Source: an uncultured Collinsella sp. (GTDB lineage: Bacteria; Actinomycetota; Coriobacteriia; Coriobacteriales; Coriobacteriaceae). Taken from it: a stretch of 8,329 nucleotides of DNA. The DNA lies in NCBI GenBank assembly GCA_900542635.1, contig UQOJ01000073.1, positions 1-8,329 of the forward strand. The letters are read 5' to 3'. This document shows positions 1 through 7,218 of this stretch, one piece after another. The notes below the pieces were generated by a model. The model did no database searches. It was not told the DNA's origin and saw only the letters and a list, made by a program, of their open reading frames with translations. Positions within the stretch are counted from its first letter, which is position 1. Each line of letters starts with the position of its first letter. A program made the position numbers and the translations under genes.

Positions 1-46
1 TACACCTATTAAGTCGTCGGCAGCGTCAGATGTGTATAAGAGACAG
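1..46 (+). other. Untrimmed Nextera adapter (5' end), artefact
   Basis: Positions 14-27 are the Nextera read-1 adapter (TCGTCGGCAGCGTC) and 28-46 are the 19-bp Tn5 mosaic end (AGATGTGTATAAGAGACAG). Positions 1-13 look like the end of the P5 primer tail followed by an 8-base index, CTATTAAG. This is library sequence, not genome. Genomic sequence starts at about 47. Confidence 0.97.
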
Positions 47-181
47 TTGCTGCACACCCACGTCGACGATGTCGCTCATATAGGTAGGCAGCGCCAGATC
101 GGCGTTGCAGCTGATTACGATAAGTACGATAGCTGCGAACAGTGCCAGGATATGTTTTTTAAAGAGCTTGAGAATCCTCAC
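47..181 (-). CDS. ABC exporter subunit, N-terminal fragment (partial)
   Basis: This is the first 45 codons of a gene that runs off the insert edge. It starts with GTG at 181-179, and the GTGA overlaps the TGA stop of marR, which suggests translational coupling. A Shine-Dalgarno sequence (AAAGGAG) lies within the last marR codons, about 9 nt before the GTG. The product begins MRILKLFKKHILALF, continues as a hydrophobic membrane segment (about residues 11-25), and then reads LALPTYMSDIVDVGVQQ. That pattern (basic start, first transmembrane helix, then a P-x-x-x-x-DIVDxG motif) is typical of fused permease/ATP-binding half-transporters of the MdlB/LmrCD multidrug exporter type. A regulator of the MarR family followed by one or two such genes is a common exporter operon, so the regulator probably controls this transporter. 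The ATPase domain is not in the window, so the family call rests on the N-terminus and context. Confidence 0.72.
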
Positions 182-627
182 TCGGCATCTCTCCTTTCTT
201 GATTGCGGTCGATAATTTCGTTGGCACGTCTAAGAAGGCGCACCATCTCTTGGGTATCTGTTTCGCCAAGCTGCTCGAGGAAGGCCGCGGTGCGGTCCTC
301 GAATTCCCGACGTTTGATTTCGATAACCTGGAATCCTTTGTCGGTCACCGTGACGTGTACGCGACGACGGTCGGTCTTTGAGTGCTCGCGCTCGACCCAG
401 CCCTTGGCCTCGAGGGCGCGCAGGATATTGGCGATGCGGGCGCTCGAGACCCAGGCGCGATCAGCGAGTTCGCTCGGCGTGAGCGAGCCGCCGGCGCGCA
501 TGAGGGCGCGCATGACGGCCATCTCGCCACCCAGAGCCTGGTCGGCAAAGCGCGAAACGCGCTGGTGCATGCTGCCAAACTCGGTAAAGAGCTGACGCCC
601 AAGCTCATGGAAATCGGTATCTTCCAC
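178..627 (-). CDS. MarR-family transcriptional regulator
   Basis: The protein has 149 residues, the usual length for the family. It has an N-terminal dimerisation helix, a winged helix-turn-helix at about residues 48-98 (SLTPSELADRAWVSSARIAN, then LEAKGWVER), and the β-wing signature DRRRVHVTVTDKG at 86-98. C-terminal helices (about 104-145) complete the dimer interface. Family members bind palindromic DNA as dimers and usually repress their own operon until a small molecule or oxidant releases them. The start is GTG at 627-625, preceded by AGGGG six bases upstream; the next internal ATG is residue 20, which would remove part of the dimerisation helix. The stop overlaps the start of an ABC exporter gene, so this is probably the local regulator of a drug or metabolite exporter. 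The ligand cannot be inferred. A long inverted repeat overlaps the start codon and may be involved in autoregulation. Confidence 0.93.
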   Translation of the reverse strand: MEDTDFHELGRQLFTEFGSMHQRVSRFADQALGGEMAVMRALMRAGGSLTPSELADRAWVSSARIANILRALEAKGWVEREHSKTDRRRVHVTVTDKGFQVIEIKRREFEDRTAAFLEQLGETDTQEMVRLLRRANEIIDRNQERRDAE

Positions 628-667
628 CGAAAACCCCTAACACTAGAAACTATTTTCGGTGGAAGAT
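619..667. repeat. 15-bp inverted repeat over the marR start
   Basis: Two perfect 15-bp arms, ATCTTCCACCGAAAA (619-633) and its reverse complement (653-667), are separated by 19 bp. The GTG start codon of marR (625-627) lies in the left arm and its AGGGG ribosome site lies in the spacer. As DNA it could be a MarR operator, though the arms are longer and further apart than usual. As RNA it would form a hairpin that pairs the start codon and leaves the ribosome site in the loop, provided transcription starts upstream of 667. Confidence 0.8.
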
Positions 668-704
668 GATACCCCCATACGCGGGCCTCATACAGTAGGC
701 AATA

Positions 705-726
705 TTAAGAGCTCATTAAGACTTAA
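705..726. promoter_or_regulatory. TTAA-rich palindromes in the divergent region
   Basis: A near-palindrome TTAAGAGCTCATTAA (705-719) overlaps a perfect short palindrome TTAAGACTTAA (716-726). They sit between marR and the dehydrogenase gene, where a regulator of either side could bind. No specific protein can be named. Confidence 0.3.
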
Positions 727-736
727 AATCATACAA

Positions 737-764
737 TTGCTAAAGCGTTTCAAAGAACTATCAT
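737..764 (+). promoter_or_regulatory. Putative promoter for the dehydrogenase gene
   Basis: TTGCTA (737-742), a 16-bp spacer and TATCAT (759-764) match the σ70 -35 and -10 boxes at 4/6 and 5/6. This would give a leader of about 110 nt. A perfect TATAAT also occurs at 813-818 but has no good -35 box at the normal distance, so it may be an alternative, activator-dependent start. Confidence 0.4.
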
Positions 765-879
765 GCCCGCGGTTAGGCGAGGGGTTGTCACCACCATGAC
801 GACTGGAACTCATATAATCGCCACGTGCGATGCTCCAACTTCCCGCAAGGAGACACCTTACATAAAGGGGGATGGAGTC

Positions 880-1629
880 ATGGCATTTGACTTCACGGGC
901 AAGACCGCGATTGTCACGGGCGGCACTCAGGGCATTGGCCTCGAGATCGCCAAGGGCATCGTCGCGGGCGGCGGACATGTCGCGCTCATCGCAAGGAACG
1001 CTGCTAAGGGCGAGGCCGCTGTGGCCGAGCTTGGCGAGGGCAACAAGTTCTATCAGCTCGATGTCGCCGATGCGCCCAAGGCGCGCGAGACCGTCGAGCA
1101 GATTTTTACGGACCTGCCGCAAACCAACATCCTGATCAACTGCGCTGGCGTCATCAGCACCAAGAAGTTCGACGAGATCGATGACACCGAGTGGCGCCGC
1201 ACCATCGACATCAACCTCAACGGTACCTTTACCATGATGAACGCCGTCTACCCGCACTTTAAGGCGGCCCATGCCGGCACTATCGTCAACGTGAGTTCCG
1301 TTGCGGGCAAGATCGGTGGCGGCCTGCTCGGCACCGCGGCTTACGCGAGCTCCAAAGCAGGCGTTAACGGTCTGACCAAGGCAGTCGCCAAGGAAGGCGG
1401 CAAGTTTGGCGTTCGCTGCAACGCCGTGTGCCCGTCGCTCACGTTGACCGATATGACCTCGATTCTCTCTGACGAGAACTCTCAGCGCATCATCAACGGT
1501 ATTCCTCTGGGCCGCGCCGCCCATGCCAGCGAGCCTGCGCAGATGGTGCTGTTCTTCGCTTCCGACCTCGCCAGCTTCGTGAACGGCGAGATTGGTGACT
1601 GCGACGGCGGCATCGTCCTGGACGGGTAA
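880..1629 (+). CDS. Short-chain dehydrogenase/reductase (SDR)
   Basis: The protein has 249 residues, typical of a classical SDR. It shows the nucleotide-binding motif TGGTQGIG (13-20), the structural NCAG motif (87-90, usually NNAG), N112 in INLNG, S140 in NVSS, and the catalytic pair Y155 and K159 in YASSK. The Ser-to-Tyr spacing is 15 rather than the usual 13. R39 after the second β-strand, with no acidic residue there, suggests NADP(H) rather than NAD(H). The chosen start at 880 follows AAAGGGGG by 8 nt. The frame stays open back to 763, but residues before the chosen Met do not look like SDR sequence. The next gene is a KdgT-type permease, so the substrate may be a keto-sugar acid or its alcohol. 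It does not resemble KduD closely enough to name it, and the substrate is unknown. Confidence 0.93.
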   Translation: MAFDFTGKTAIVTGGTQGIGLEIAKGIVAGGGHVALIARNAAKGEAAVAELGEGNKFYQLDVADAPKARETVEQIFTDLPQTNILINCAGVISTKKFDEIDDTEWRRTIDINLNGTFTMMNAVYPHFKAAHAGTIVNVSSVAGKIGGGLLGTAAYASSKAGVNGLTKAVAKEGGKFGVRCNAVCPSLTLTDMTSILSDENSQRIINGIPLGRAAHASEPAQMVLFFASDLASFVNGEIGDCDGGIVLDG

Positions 1630-1660
1630 TACCCCGCGGTGATCGTTTGGCGGCGACCCT

Positions 1661-1688
1661 GGCGACTCGGGGTTGTCGCCTTCTTTCT
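1661..1688 (+). terminator. Possible weak terminator or attenuator
   Basis: GGCGAC (1661-1666) pairs with GTCGCC (1675-1680) around an 8-nt loop, followed directly by TTCTTTCT. A second GGCGAC at 1652-1657 could compete for the same partner. The stem is short and the T-tract is interrupted, so partial read-through into the permease gene is likely. Confidence 0.4.
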
Positions 1689-1737
1689 GACATAGGCGCG
1701 TGCGGCTACGATTCGCATGCATCCAAAGGAGATATAT

Positions 1738-2757
1738 ATGAGTGAATCGACTGCGGTGGAGGCGCCGGCGGCAAAGGAGCCGTTCTTTAAGATGTCCTCC
1801 ATCCCGGGCGCCAATATCTTGGTGCCGCTTCTGTTGGGCTGCCTGCTCAACACGCTATTCCCCGACCTGTTTAAAACGCTCGGTAGCTTTACGCTTGGCA
1901 TGACCCAGCAGGGTGCAGGCCCGCTCGTTGGCGCCTTTTTGCTCATCGTCGGTACGACGATTTCGTTTAAGAGTGCTCCCGCCGCCGCTGCACGCGGCGC
2001 CATCATCATCGCTGTCAAGCAGATCGTGGTCGTTGCCGTGTCGCTGCTCATCCTTTATGTGTTCAACGACAACCTGTTTGGCATCTCTGCCATGGTGATG
2101 CTGGCGGCTTGCACCGGCGCCAACAACGCTATGTACGCTGGTCTGATGGGCACCATGGGCAACGAGGCCGAGCGTGGCGCCGTCGCCATCACCACGCTCG
2201 TTGTCGGCCCTCCGGTCACGATGATCGTGCTCGGCGCTGCCGGTCAGGCTCCGATCGGCTGGTCGCTCGTGGGTGCCATTCTGCCGATCGTCATCGGCAT
2301 TATTCTGGGTAACCTGTTCCCCAGCTTTAAGAAGATGATGGCCCCGGCACTTTCCGCCATCATCGTGCTCGTCTTCTTTGCCATGGGCTCGACCATGACT
2401 TTTGGCCAGCTTATCAACGGCGGTCTTCCCGGCATCCTGCTCGGCGTGATCTGCTCGGTGGTCTTTGCAATTCCCGTCATCGCGGTCGATAAGCTCACGG
2501 GCGGTACGGGTGTCGCAGGTGCGGCCATTTCAAGCTGCGCCGGAGCCAATGTGGCCACGCCTGCTGCCATGGCAAGCGTCAATGGGGCCATGTACGGTGG
2601 CGCCGTGCTCGCGACGGCTACGGCACAGGTTGCTGCCTGCGCAATCGTGACGGCTATTTTGACCCCGCTGGTCACCAGCTGGTGCTACAAGCATTTTGAG
2701 GGCCAGGGCAACGGCGATAGCAAGGCAACGACCGACAAGGCCGCCGCAGCCGCCTAA
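1738..2757 (+). CDS. kdgT: KdgT-family 2-keto-3-deoxygluconate permease
   Basis: The protein has 339 residues, close to the roughly 327 of E. coli KdgT. It is a polytopic membrane protein with about ten hydrophobic segments between residues 24 and 315, a charged N-terminus and an Ala/Lys-rich cytoplasmic tail. Recognisable family blocks are IPGANILVPLLLG (22-34), the glycine-rich CTGANNAMYAGLMG region (125-138), LVVGPPVTMIVLG (154-166), and GILLGVICSV followed by DKLTGGTGVAGAAISS (251-266) and CAGANVATPAAMA. The family imports 2-keto-3-deoxygluconate, a pectin and hexuronate breakdown intermediate, by proton symport. The start at 1738 is set by AAAGGAG with a 6-nt spacer; an in-frame ATG 21 bases upstream lacks a ribosome site. 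It follows the SDR gene by 108 bp and probably shares its function. No KDG kinase or aldolase is present here, so the exact substrate is inferred from family membership. Confidence 0.88.
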   Translation: MSESTAVEAPAAKEPFFKMSSIPGANILVPLLLGCLLNTLFPDLFKTLGSFTLGMTQQGAGPLVGAFLLIVGTTISFKSAPAAAARGAIIIAVKQIVVVAVSLLILYVFNDNLFGISAMVMLAACTGANNAMYAGLMGTMGNEAERGAVAITTLVVGPPVTMIVLGAAGQAPIGWSLVGAILPIVIGIILGNLFPSFKKMMAPALSAIIVLVFFAMGSTMTFGQLINGGLPGILLGVICSVVFAIPVIAVDKLTGGTGVAGAAISSCAGANVATPAAMASVNGAMYGGAVLATATAQVAACAIVTAILTPLVTSWCYKHFEGQGNGDSKATTDKAAAAA

Positions 2758-2795
2758 TGCCAAGCGGCAATCAAAGCTAAAAAATAGCTACGCCA

Positions 2796-2840
2796 CAGGG
2801 CGGCCACGGGGGATCCCGCGGCCGCCCTGCAGTTTCTGTA
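2796..2840 (+). terminator. Intrinsic-type terminator after kdgT
   Basis: A perfect 10-bp GC-rich stem pairs CAGGGCGGCC (2796-2805) with GGCCGCCCTG (2820-2829). After one A·C mismatch, four more pairs (2807-2810 with 2815-2818) close a GGAT tetraloop. It is followed by AGTTTCTGTA, which is only moderately T-rich, and lies 38 nt after the permease stop. An A-run on the upstream side (2780-2785) could let it also stop transcription on the other strand. Confidence 0.75.
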
Positions 2841-3223
2841 AGGTCTCTGAGACACTTTACCCTGCTAAAGCTGGCATAACAGCTAGAGCGAAGGTCGTAC
2901 AAAGGCAAGGAAAAATAACATACAAATCGGTGAACGGTAGTTGTTCGCGCTCGCATTTCCTGCGGGTTTGTAAAAAACTCCCTTATGATATAAAAAAAGA
3001 AACATATAACAGCCCAGATGGAGAGGGTCGCTATGTTATCCTTCTCAAACGGGTGAAATCTTGGGTTTTGGGTTGTAGTTCCAAGGTGGATAAACGTTTT
3101 CCCTGCACCAACGTGTGGTGAAGAACGGAAGAAGCCGGTAGTGCAAGCCGAACATTCAAGAATTCAATAAGCAGCGGTGTGAGAGAGCGCCGCATTACAC
3201 GTAACTAGGAGCGTGGTTACACA
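2841..3223 (+). promoter_or_regulatory. Non-coding promoter and leader region of PFL
   Basis: No convincing gene is present. A likely promoter is TTTGTA/TTGTAA (2967-2973) with TATAAA (2989-2994), spacer 15-16, in an AT-rich stretch (2971-3012). This gives a leader of about 220 nt. Short inverted repeats occur at 2843-2853, 2869-2884, 3006-3039 and 3106-3120. Just before the PFL start, GTAAC (3201-3205) can pair with GTTAC (3216-3220), placing the AGGAG ribosome site (3207-3211) in the loop. I recognise no known riboswitch class. Confidence 0.45.
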
Positions 3224-5275
<2,052 letters not shown>

Positions 5276-5276
5276 C

Positions 5277-5301
5277 TATTGTTAGTGCTATACTAACAAT
5301 A
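5277..5301. repeat. 10-bp perfect inverted repeat between the PFL genes
   Basis: TATTGTTAGT (5277-5286) pairs with ACTAACAATA (5292-5301) around a 5-nt loop, starting two bases after the stop of the large PFL gene. It is AT-rich and has no T-tract, so it is not a standard terminator. The half-sites TTGTTA and TAACAA resemble those of the redox repressor Rex, but are 9 bp apart rather than the 6 bp of clostridial Rex sites. Confidence 0.75.
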
Positions 5302-5317
5302 ACGATTACTGATTAGA

Positions 5318-5337
5318 GCGCCGGTTTCGGCCGGCGC
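5318..5337 (+). repeat. GC-rich hairpin before the small PFL gene
   Basis: GCGCCGG (5318-5324) pairs with CCGGCGC (5331-5337) around TTTCGG. It ends about 11 nt before the ribosome site of the next gene and has no T-tract. With the AT-rich palindrome just upstream it could protect or mark a processed mRNA end and set the ratio of the two PFL pieces. Confidence 0.6.
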
Positions 5338-5360
5338 CTATCAATCGAAGGAGACACATT

Positions 5361-5612
5361 ATGAAGGTTTCTGAAGTTTCTGAGACTCAGGCCGATAACC
5401 TGGTCCACATGCTCGACGCTTACGCCGAGAAGGGTGGCCACCACCTGAACATCAACGTCTTCAACCGTGAGACGCTGCTCGACGCTCAGGCCCACCCCGA
5501 GAAGTACCCGCAGCTGACCATCCGCGTTTCCGGCTATGCCGTGAACTTCCACACGCTCACCAAGGAGCAGCAGGACGAGGTCATTTCGCGTACCTTCCAC
5601 GACAAGTTCTAA
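5361..5612 (+). CDS. Separate glycyl-radical subunit of pyruvate formate-lyase
   Basis: This 83-residue protein corresponds to the C-terminal domain of PFL. It reads NLVHMLDAYAEKGGHHLNIN (13-32), then NRETLLDAQAHPEKYPQLTI (35-54) and the glycyl-radical motif RVSGYAV (55-61). G58 is the predicted radical site, 25 residues from the end, as in E. coli PflB (G734 of 760). A ribosome site (GAAGGAG, 5347-5353) lies 7 nt before the ATG, so it is translated independently. It is related in principle to GrcA/YfiD, the stand-alone protein that repairs oxygen-cleaved PFL. However, GrcA is longer (127 residues in E. coli) and coexists with a complete PFL, whereas here the adjacent PFL lacks this domain entirely. 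I infer that the two proteins assemble into active PFL after a radical-SAM activase modifies G58. No activase gene is in the window. Confidence 0.9.
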   Translation: MKVSEVSETQADNLVHMLDAYAEKGGHHLNINVFNRETLLDAQAHPEKYPQLTIRVSGYAVNFHTLTKEQQDEVISRTFHDKF

Positions 5613-5630
5613 AGGGACTCAACTCCCACC

Positions 5631-5734
5631 GGAGACCCGGCAAGGCCTACGCACTTTGCCTCTCAAACGTCCTCGCCGCTTCGCGGCTGCGGAATGTTTG
5701 CGAGACAAAGTGCTCCCGGCCTTGCCGGGTCTCC
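5631..5734. repeat. 104-nt long stem-loop (palindromic element, copy 1)
   Basis: The outer arms at 5631-5647 and 5718-5734 are a perfect 17-bp inverted repeat (left arm GGAGACCCGGCAAGGCC). Inner arms at 5651-5668 and 5696-5713 match at 16 of 18 positions, and both differences allow G-U or A-C contacts. An apical hairpin GCCGC-TTC-GCGGC sits at 5675-5687. It starts 18 bp after the small PFL gene and could end that transcript. Its size and nested symmetry also resemble REP- or MITE-like intergenic elements. Confidence 0.85.
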
Positions 5735-5900
5735 TGCGTTGTCGCCCTTTAGGGAACCACGCTAAATCAAAATTGGTGTCCTCGGACATGCAAAGAGGCT
5801 CGCTGCGCACTTTGTGCGGCGAGCCTCTTTGCGTCCTGCGGAATGTTTTGGGAGGTAGCCCAAACAGCCCTGGCTGGGTCCTGTGTAGTTACCCTTTAGG
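5687..5900. repeat. Diverged tandem repeat spanning both stem-loops
   Basis: Blocks in the first stem-loop region recur about 148 bp downstream: CTGCGGAATGTTT at 5687-5699 and 5836-5848, and CCCTTTAGG at 5745-5753 and 5892-5900. Between them, 5718-5744 and 5867-5891 are clearly similar (gccttgccgggtctcctg versus gccctggctgggtcctg). This suggests an old duplication of a roughly 148-bp unit. Confidence 0.6.
5790..5832. repeat. 43-nt stem-loop (second element)
   Basis: GCAAAGAGGCTCGC (5790-5803) pairs perfectly over 14 bp with GCGAGCCTCTTTGC (5819-5832). Inside, CGCAC (5806-5810) pairs with GTGCG (5814-5818) around TTT. No T-tract follows. A short palindrome, TGTCCTCGGACA, is immediately upstream (5777-5788). 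The remaining non-coding DNA up to about 5960 shows nothing else I can support. Confidence 0.75.
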
Positions 5901-5964
5901 CGGAACTCTCCTAATTATTTGGATGAGTCGTTTACTTACTTGTACTGTTACCGTCTTCCCGCTC

Positions 5965-6004
5965 TTGTTGGGGTATGCTTTGTTCGTATGTAAACGTATG
6001 ACAT
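5965..6004 (+). promoter_or_regulatory. lacI-type gene promoter with overlapping operator
   Basis: TTGTTG (5965-5970), a 16-bp spacer and TATGTA (5987-5992) make a weak σ70-type promoter. The motif TATGTAAACGTATGACAT (5987-6004) overlaps the -10 box and closely matches two sites upstream of the GH32 gene, which implies autoregulation by the LacI-family product. Confidence 0.55.
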
Positions 6005-6023
6005 GTTGATGGGGGAGGGTGCT

Positions 6024-7034
6024 ATGGCTCGCGAGAGTGCTCGTTCTAAGGATACGGCTAAGCCTGGCATCAAGGAAGTTGCAGCGGTGGCGGGGGTTTC
6101 GCCTACTACGGTATCTCGTGTGCTTAATAATCGTGGCTATATTAGCCAAGAGACCCGCGATAAGGTCCATGCCGCGATGAAGCGCATCAACTATACGCCC
6201 AACGATATCGCCCGTGCCATGCTCAACGGTCGCCTGAATCTTATCGGTATGATCGTCCCCTATGTCAGCAGTCCGTTTCATGCCCAAGTGGTTCAAGTCA
6301 TTGAGCATACCCTGGCCGAAAACGGTTTTAAGATGCTGCTGTGCAATAGCGCCAATCGACCCGAGCTTGAGCGCTCTTATATCGACATGCTTCGACGCAA
6401 TATGGTTGATGGCGTCATCGTCAACTCGCTTAATATCGGTGCCGAGGCGTATGCCGAGATGGGCTTGAGTCTGGTTGGTATCGACTGCGACCTTGGCGAA
6501 GCCTCTGTTCAGATTGCGAGCGACAGCTATAGCATCGGCGAACTTGCCACGCGTCGCCTGATCGATGACGGATGTTCACGCATCCTGTGCCTGCGCAGCA
6601 ATAGCCGCATGCGCATGCCTGCCAATAAGCGTACCGATGCCTACCTCGATGTTGTTGAGCAGGCCGGTTTGCCCGCGCTTGTCCGTGAGGTCGAGTTCGT
6701 TAAGCCCGACGACGAAAAGAGCGCGGTCGTTGCGAAGATCCTCGATGAGAACCCCGATATTGACGGCATCTTTGCGGGAGACGACACGATGGCCGCCATC
6801 TGTCTCAACGTTATGAAGCAGCGAGGCTTGAGCGCTCCGGGCGATATTAAGGTCGTGGGCGCGGATGGTGCCCGCCGCACTATGACGTTTATGCCTGACT
6901 TAACAACCGTACGCCAAGATATCGATCGCATCGGAGAGCTCGCGGCGCAATCCATCATTGCTCTTATTAACGGCGAAAAGCCCGAATCGAATATCAAGCT
7001 CCCCGTTGAACTCATTGAGGGTAAAACCGCGTAG
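6024..7034 (+). CDS. LacI-family transcriptional regulator
   Basis: The protein has 336 residues, the normal family length. A helix-turn-helix spans about residues 16-36 (IKEVAAVAGVSPTTVSRVLN), followed by YISQETRDKV and the hinge region NYTPNDIARAML (56-67), which inserts in the minor groove. A periplasmic-binding-protein-like sensor domain follows from about 73 (LIGMIVPYVSSPFHAQVV) to about 330, with a typical final block (TTVRQDIDRIGELAAQ). The start is placed at 6024 after GGAGG with a 5-nt spacer. An in-frame ATG at 6003 would lie inside the operator and has no ribosome site. It is followed on the same strand by a GH32 gene with two matching operator motifs, so it probably represses fructoside use and is released by a fructose-containing sugar or phosphate. 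The effector is inferred from context only. Confidence 0.93.
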   Translation: MARESARSKDTAKPGIKEVAAVAGVSPTTVSRVLNNRGYISQETRDKVHAAMKRINYTPNDIARAMLNGRLNLIGMIVPYVSSPFHAQVVQVIEHTLAENGFKMLLCNSANRPELERSYIDMLRRNMVDGVIVNSLNIGAEAYAEMGLSLVGIDCDLGEASVQIASDSYSIGELATRRLIDDGCSRILCLRSNSRMRMPANKRTDAYLDVVEQAGLPALVREVEFVKPDDEKSAVVAKILDENPDIDGIFAGDDTMAAICLNVMKQRGLSAPGDIKVVGADGARRTMTFMPDLTTVRQDIDRIGELAAQSIIALINGEKPESNIKLPVELIEGKTA

Positions 7035-7069
7035 TTCATCCCGTGCCAAAAGAATCCCTCAAACGCCTC

Positions 7070-7108
7070 TGATAACCGTTCGCCGGCATATGTCAACCGT
7101 TTGCCGAC
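7070..7108. promoter_or_regulatory. Two weaker operator-like repeats
   Basis: TGATAACCGTTCGCCGGC (7070-7087) and TGTCAACCGTTTGCCGAC (7091-7108) agree at 14 of 18 positions and are 21 bp apart, two helical turns on the same face. On the opposite strand, the second reads CAAACGGTTGACATAT, close to the stronger operators downstream. Confidence 0.5.
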
Positions 7109-7135
7109 GACTGGAACTGCGAAAAGATGTATTGG

Positions 7136-7175
7136 TGTGAAAACGTTTGACATATGAAAACGATTGACATATCTT
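7136..7175 (+). promoter_or_regulatory. GH32 promoter with two LacI-type operators
   Basis: Two operator motifs, TGTGAAAACGTTTGACATAT (7136-7155) and TATGAAAACGATTGACATAT (7153-7172), lie 17 bp apart. The first contains a perfect -35 box TTGACA (7147-7152), followed by a 17-bp spacer and TATCTT (7170-7175). Both sites would block RNA polymerase when occupied. The predicted leader is about 37 nt. Confidence 0.7.
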
Positions 7176-7218
7176 GCAGTTGTACCGAGTTAGTATCTCG
7201 TGAGAAAGGAAGTCTCGG

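Noticed and set aside
688..1722. 344-residue minus-strand reading frame opposite the SDR gene
   Set aside because: It is antisense to a clear SDR and has no family features of its own.
2696..3121. 141-residue plus-strand frame across the PFL upstream region
   Set aside because: It starts inside kdgT in another frame, runs through the terminator hairpin and has no ribosome site or recognisable domain.
3000..3223. ZTP ('pfl motif') riboswitch in the PFL leader
   Set aside because: The conserved core of that class is not visible, and its name refers to formate-tetrahydrofolate ligase genes, not to pyruvate formate-lyase.
5361..5612. Calling the small protein GrcA, the PFL repair factor
   Set aside because: GrcA is longer and works beside a complete PFL; here the neighbouring PFL lacks this domain, so a true subunit is the simpler reading. 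A repair role elsewhere cannot be excluded.
5631..5832. CRISPR array
   Set aside because: There are only two diverged copies with long internal palindromes, and no regular short repeats with unique spacers.
5619..6009. Small reading frames on both strands after the PFL small subunit
   Set aside because: They are produced by the long palindromes and have no ribosome sites or protein-like composition.
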